A stretch of 14,576 nt of DNA from CBFHSF01 sp965661055 (GTDB lineage Bacteria > Bacteroidota > Bacteroidia > Flavobacteriales > Schleiferiaceae): assembly GCA_965661055.1 (NCBI GenBank), contig CBFICS010000026.1, forward strand, positions 1 to 14,576, written 5' to 3'. A program made the position numbers and the translations under genes. Under the pieces are notes generated by a model. That model saw only the letters and a program-made list of their open reading frames with translations. It had not been told where the DNA came from and did not search any database. Positions 14,502 through 14,576 of the stretch are shown one piece after another; position 1 is the first letter of the stretch, and the number at the start of each line of letters is the position of its first letter.

Positions 14502-14576
<75 letters not shown>

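Overview
The window is ordinary chromosome from a member of the Bacteroidota, most likely of the Flavobacteriales. The evidence is a core type IX secretion (T9SS)/gliding locus (GldJ, a PorP/SprF-family protein, PorU, PorV), promoters of the Bacteroidota type (TTG, about 19 bases, TAnnTTTG) and a Bacteroidota-like 16S rRNA 5' end. Base composition looks even. I see no insertion sequence, integrase, phage gene or CRISPR array.

Layout. Positions 1-363 (minus) hold the N-terminal third of MurF, cut by the window edge. Next on the minus strand are gldJ (409-1995) and a porP/sprF-like gene (2016-3002), which probably form one transcript running porP-like, then gldJ, and ending at a strong terminator (371-397) just in front of murF. 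Divergently, on the plus strand, lie porU (3204-6986), the secretion-coupled peptidase/sortase, and porV (7051-8259), its outer-membrane partner, followed by a terminator. Together these four genes supply part of the cell-surface T9SS: a periplasmic ring lipoprotein, an outer-membrane barrel, and the PorU/PorV attachment module that removes C-terminal sorting domains.

From 8340 the content changes to metabolism. pdhA and pdhC encode pyruvate dehydrogenase E1 alpha and E2. The E1 beta gene is not here. After a textbook terminator (10657-10684) comes a ferrous iron uptake operon: feoA, feoB and a 49-residue FeoB-associated Cys-rich membrane protein whose start codon overlaps the feoB stop. Dyad and Fur-box-like sequences surround the feoA promoter. 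A short-chain dehydrogenase/reductase of unknown substrate follows.

The last 0.6 kb is the control region and 5' end of a ribosomal RNA operon. It has three tandem promoters with identical 19-base spacing and A/T-rich upstream tracts, a leader hairpin followed by a boxA antitermination-like element, a pre-16S hairpin, and the first 75 or so bases of 16S rRNA running off the window.

I found no convincing undescribed system. The observations most worth following are the architecture of the rRNA promoter array, the PorP-like gene placed between gldJ and porU, the terminator filling the gldJ-murF gap, and the putative iron-responsive sites at feoA.
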